Source: Thermogutta sp. (lineage in GTDB: Bacteria > Planctomycetota > Planctomycetia > Pirellulales > Thermoguttaceae). Taken from it: a stretch of 8,468 nucleotides of DNA. Location: NCBI RefSeq assembly GCF_014359955.1, contig NZ_JACIYL010000116.1, positions 1 through 8,468 of the forward strand, read 5' to 3'. Of this stretch, positions 5,742-8,468 are shown piece after piece; positions within the stretch are counted from its first letter, which is position 1; each line of letters opens with the position of its first letter. The notes beneath the pieces were generated by a model that had not been told where the DNA came from, did not search any database, and worked only from the letters and a program-made list of their open reading frames with translations. The translations under genes and the position numbers were made by a program.

Positions 5742-7676
5742 TCAATTTGAAGGAGATGGGGTCTGGTCTGACTTTGCATCCGTATCGGTTGATTCTTTGG
5801 AGGAGAGGGCCTCCGCCACGCGCTGGCGCAGCCGCCGCTCGAGAATTCTCAAACCGAGCCGGGCCGCGAAAGCCAGCGCGATGGATGGGGGACCGGTCCA
5901 TCCCAGGGCCGTCAGTACGGCGGGAAGAATGGTGTCCACCCAGCCGGGACCTTTTTCCGCGAGAAGATCGGCGGCTGTCTGCCGGATCACTGCCCGAATA
6001 TTTTCCGCGCCGACGACCCGCTCCGCGCGTTCCACGCGTTCCCGCAACTCGCTCACCAGCGCGGTTCGCTCCTCGAGATGCCTGAGACGCTCGCTCAACG
6101 GCTCCTCGCTTGCGAATCGGGCTTCCACGCGCTGGCGGAGTTCTTCCAGTCGCGCTTGGAGTTGCGCCAGCAGCGAATTCGGCGGGGACTGACTGCCGTC
6201 GATCGGGTTGCTCGGTGGCTCGGATGGAGAGGGTGCCGCCTCTTGCGGAGGAATCGGTACGAGAAGGTTTTCGGGCGATCGGGGAGCAGGCCGCTGATCA
6301 CCGAAAATCCCGGCGAGAAACTGGCGGATTCTTCCGCAATAAGTGCCGACGGTGCGGTAGCCGTCTGTTCCCCAGAGGATGGCCACCACGCGACCTGAGC
6401 TGTCGAGGATCGGTCCGCCGGAATCGCCGTCGCGAGCAGCGGCACGGATCTGGAGCGTTTCCACGGCGGAACTGCCGGCCGTTTGGACATAGCCGAGGAC
6501 TGCCCCCTGGGCCACTCTCAGTGATCCGTTGGGCCCGAACCCTGCCAGCGCGACGACATCACCTGGCCGGGGAACCGTCTCGGCAACGGCGGCCGGCGTA
6601 TTGGGCGGTGATGCGATGCCGACCACGGCGAGATCGTCGGGGCCGCTCCGCGCGATGAGGCGGCCCTCGTAAGTGGCGTAGGCCGAACGGTCGGGCAACC
6701 ACACGGTCAGTCGGCCGACCCCTTCGCGGAAAAGGTGGTCGCAGGTGAGGATCCAGCCCCACCGGTCATCTTTGTGGATGAGCACGCCTGAGCCGTAAAC
6801 GGCCATCCCCGTGGCGAGTCTGTTTTCGATTCGGGCGACGGACCTGGTGGGGAGCGAGTCCCTCGGCAGGCTCCCAGGAGTGCCGCTGCCAACGATCTGT
6901 GGAAGGTCCGCGCTGGATGAGTAGGGGGCAGCGGGCGCAGGGCAAAAACCCTGGGCGCATCCCTGGGCCTGTGCGCGCCGTTGCCATCCACCCAGGCCAA
7001 TCGCGATGGCCGCCAGTCCCACAAGAAAAACTCCCATCCAGGAACAGATTCCCCGGGAGCGTCGGGTTGGGACGTTTCGCGGTGGACAATCGGCGGGTTC
7101 GTCGTCAGGGACGAGCGTGGCGCGGTAACGGTAAAAGGGGCTCCGCGCCAGGTCGGCTGGTTCCGTCGCTTCGTCGGCCAACTGGGGCACGGGATCCACG
7201 CCCCCACCGACTCGCGTGGCCGTCACGCACGCCTGGCTGCAAAACGGGCGGGACAACGGAGATTCCGTATCGTGCAGCCTGGGCCGACGGAAAAGCCGAA
7301 TCAACGGAACATGATACTGCGCGACGCGGAGAATCCTGTGGTAGCCGTAGCGCTCTCCTGCGTAGCGGAGCATGAACTGGACGGTTTGCTGGCGATCGAA
7401 CTCGGGCCAGCGGCCGTCAGGGTCGGCCTGGTACACGTCGATTCGGCCGGGGTAGCGATTGACCTGACTGGCCAGGGTGACGACTCGGCCACCGTAGAGG
7501 GCACGGACTTCCAGGCAGCAGAGTGTTTCGCCCCACCATCCGGCGAGGGCTGCATGGGAGTGTTCTCCGCGACCGACCGCCGCGATCAGACCCCGCCGGC
7601 GGAAGAGGAGCAGATCGCCATCGCGGATCCATTCCTGGGCCTGGTTCAGGGGGACATGAAGACGGACGGTGTGCAT
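5742..7676 (-). CDS. Fusion of permuted NlpC/P60 (YiiX-like) domain, membrane segment, trypsin-like serine peptidase and coiled coil
   Basis: The protein is 644 residues. Residues 18-150 look like a permuted papain-like NlpC/P60 domain: IRDGDLLLFRRRG, then EHSHAAL with candidate catalytic H41, then PFCSQACV with candidate nucleophile C146. A hydrophobic segment lies at about 214-230. GCAQGFC follows, then a chymotrypsin-fold peptidase (about 275-455) with H314 in LTCDHLF, D348 in GPDDLAVV and S419 in ARDGDSGGP, so the full triad is present. A Pro-rich linker (465-500), a coiled coil (503-555) and an amphipathic or hydrophobic C-terminal region (578-612) complete it. ATG 7676 overlaps the previous stop (TGATG) and has GGAGG 8 nt upstream. 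Likely roles are cell-envelope degradation or virion protein processing; neither is shown. The boundary near M214 resembles an internal signal peptide, suggesting an ancestral gene fusion. Confidence 0.88.
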   Translation of the reverse strand: MHTVRLHVPLNQAQEWIRDGDLLLFRRRGLIAAVGRGEHSHAALAGWWGETLCCLEVRALYGGRVVTLASQVNRYPGRIDVYQADPDGRWPEFDRQQTVQFMLRYAGERYGYHRILRVAQYHVPLIRLFRRPRLHDTESPLSRPFCSQACVTATRVGGGVDPVPQLADEATEPADLARSPFYRYRATLVPDDEPADCPPRNVPTRRSRGICSWMGVFLVGLAAIAIGLGGWQRRAQAQGCAQGFCPAPAAPYSSSADLPQIVGSGTPGSLPRDSLPTRSVARIENRLATGMAVYGSGVLIHKDDRWGWILTCDHLFREGVGRLTVWLPDRSAYATYEGRLIARSGPDDLAVVGIASPPNTPAAVAETVPRPGDVVALAGFGPNGSLRVAQGAVLGYVQTAGSSAVETLQIRAAARDGDSGGPILDSSGRVVAILWGTDGYRTVGTYCGRIRQFLAGIFGDQRPAPRSPENLLVPIPPQEAAPSPSEPPSNPIDGSQSPPNSLLAQLQARLEELRQRVEARFASEEPLSERLRHLEERTALVSELRERVERAERVVGAENIRAVIRQTAADLLAEKGPGWVDTILPAVLTALGWTGPPSIALAFAARLGLRILERRLRQRVAEALSSKESTDTDAKSDQTPSPSN

Positions 7677-8215
7677 CAGGCGGCCCTCCGCAGTGCGTTC
7701 GGCAGAACGAGAGCTTCCATCCAATCGTCGCCTGCAAGGCTGGCGAGTTCGGCTTCGGTGGGAGATTCCAGATCGATGAAGGGATCGTCGTCGAGGTAGG
7801 TGTCGTCGGAATCGCCGTCAGGTGACCAGGCGGGGTCGGCATCGGGTTCTCCTCGGGCGAGGGCCGCTGCGCGGACTTCCAGATAGCGTGCATACTCCGG
7901 GCCGCGGAGTTCCACGCGGGGCGGTCCATCTTCAGTGGCGGCGAGTGGCCGAATTCGACCAGCCTTTTTGAGCCGCCGTACTTCGCAGGCGCGGCAGGGC
8001 ATTTCCACCATCGCGCCGCATTCCGGACAGCGTGCAAGGGTCGGCGTTGTGTTGTCGCGACCGTGTCGGGCGCGATAGCGTTCAAACCATTCGCCCGAGG
8101 CGATCGCCTTCACGGTGGCGCGACTGACGCCGGTGAGCCTGGCGACCTGCCGCTGGCTCATCCTGTGATCGACAAGGAGAGAACGGACTTTTTCAGCAAG
8201 GGCGGGCGAGATCAC
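7676..8215 (-). CDS. HTH and zinc-ribbon protein, probable regulator
   Basis: This 179-residue protein is the first gene of the operon. Residues 19-39 form a helix-turn-helix of the Xre/resolvase-like type (MSQRQVARLTGVSRATVKAI). It is followed by a four-cysteine zinc ribbon, CPECG...MPCRAC (C63, C66, C74, C77). The rest is an acidic, low-complexity C-terminus (about 123-165) rich in Asp and Glu. GTG 8215 is the likely start because GGAGG (8221-8225) lies 5 nt upstream; a TTG at 8248 would give a longer frame but lacks such a site. Its stop overlaps the ATG of the peptidase gene by one base. The architecture suggests a DNA-binding regulator. Its target is unknown; the palindrome in its own leader is one candidate. 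Confidence 0.82.
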   Translation of the reverse strand: MISPALAEKVRSLLVDHRMSQRQVARLTGVSRATVKAIASGEWFERYRARHGRDNTTPTLARCPECGAMVEMPCRACEVRRLKKAGRIRPLAATEDGPPRVELRGPEYARYLEVRAAALARGEPDADPAWSPDGDSDDTYLDDDPFIDLESPTEAELASLAGDDWMEALVLPNALRRAA

Positions 8216-8266
8216 GACGGCCTCCGTTGGGGTATGGGTCCCTACCAATCCAGCGAACGCGTGAAG

Positions 8267-8282
8267 GTGTTCATTTGTACAC
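8267..8282. promoter_or_regulatory. Imperfect palindrome, possible operator
   Basis: GTGTTCATTTGTACAC fits GTGTnCAnnTGnACAC, with 12 of 16 positions symmetric. It lies about 50 nt before the GTG of the HTH gene. On the minus strand, a TTGACG (8291-8296) that could act as a -35 lies just upstream, which would put the dyad over a weak -10. This is the kind of site an autoregulating HTH dimer could bind, but no binding evidence exists. Confidence 0.3.
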
Positions 8283-8301
8283 TACTAGGACGTCAAAAGG
8301 A

Positions 8302-8318
8302 GGCAGGCGATCTCTGCC
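8302..8318 (-). other. Small hairpin in the operon leader, terminator- or attenuator-like
   Basis: GGCAG and CTGCC form a perfect 5-bp stem with a 7-nt loop. TCCTTTT follows on the minus strand. The stem is short and the T-tract is interrupted, so it could at most be a weak terminator or attenuator within the leader. The remaining leader sequence holds only an 8-bp CCACGTGG palindrome (8389-8396) and no gene. Confidence 0.25.
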
Positions 8319-8426
8319 GGGAAAGCCAAACGCTGTCGGAGAACCCGCTCAGACTTTCGACCAAAGAGTTGGCACGAGATCGACCTGCCCACGTGGTACT
8401 TCGGGGTTTCGGTTACGACGCCGCCC

Positions 8427-8456
8427 AGTATAGCACACGAAGTGGACTAATTGCAA
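8427..8456 (-). promoter_or_regulatory. Sigma70-like promoter with extended -10, driving the operon
   Basis: On the minus strand TTGCAA (8451-8456, four of six consensus bases) and TATACT (8427-8432, five of six) are separated by 18 nt. The TG one base before the -10 makes an extended -10 element (TGCTATACT). Transcription would start near 8420, giving a leader of about 205 nt before GTG 8215. It is the best promoter-like match I found upstream of the first gene. Confidence 0.55.
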
Positions 8457-8468
8457 GCATGACGAAGG

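Noticed and set aside
6981..7799. Plus-strand open frame (272 aa)
   Set aside because: It is antisense to the double-peptidase gene and overlaps its conserved NlpC/P60 region; no plausible domain.
8227..8433. Short plus-strand open frame (68 aa) over the leader
   Set aside because: It covers the predicted promoter and leader, has no convincing ribosome site, and its sequence is basic and featureless.
1..8468. tRNA genes, CRISPR arrays, insertion sequences or attachment sites
   Set aside because: I saw no cloverleaf, regularly spaced repeats, transposase or flanking direct repeats. Prophage boundaries, if any, are outside the window.

Overview
The window reads as the start of a late (packaging/morphogenesis) operon of a tailed phage or prophage. 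All supported genes lie on the minus strand, so the biological order runs from high to low coordinates. GC-rich codons, strong Shine-Dalgarno sites and short or overlapping gene junctions point to one co-transcribed unit. The host is probably a planctomycete. This is inferred from the CPECG...CRAC zinc ribbon behind a helix-turn-helix, the GCAQGFC motif after an export-like segment, and the style of the terminase small subunit and ParB-like protein. No host gene is present to prove it.

Right end (8468 to 8216): a sigma70-like promoter (extended -10 TGCTATACT, -35-like TTGCAA) and a leader of about 200 nt. The leader holds a weak hairpin and a 16-bp imperfect palindrome. First comes a small HTH plus zinc-ribbon protein (8215-7676). 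It is coupled by a TGATG overlap to an unusual 644-aa protein (7676-5742) that joins a permuted NlpC/P60 (YiiX-like) cysteine-peptidase domain, a membrane segment, a trypsin-like serine-peptidase domain and a coiled coil. A 93-aa membrane-anchored coiled-coil protein follows (5703-5422).

Middle (5398 to 3450): a ParB/sulfiredoxin-fold protein and an ABC-ATPase fused to a GNAT acyltransferase (COG2401 type, no transmembrane partner). The GNAT part carries an HHYLSGSLP-like segment reminiscent of the Mu Mom DNA-modifying acyltransferase, so these two genes may form a DNA-modification or anti-restriction module. Past an A4 run, the gene's coding signal leaves the annotated frame and continues in the -1 frame to a stop 4 nt before the terminase small-subunit start. 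This implies a frameshift, either real, programmed or a sequence error.

Left end (3445 to 1): terminase small subunit, terminase large subunit (29-nt overlap), an 84-nt gap with a hairpin, and a portal protein that runs off the left edge. No integrase, capsid gene, attachment site, tRNA, insertion sequence or CRISPR array is visible. Long plus-strand open frames are antisense shadows.
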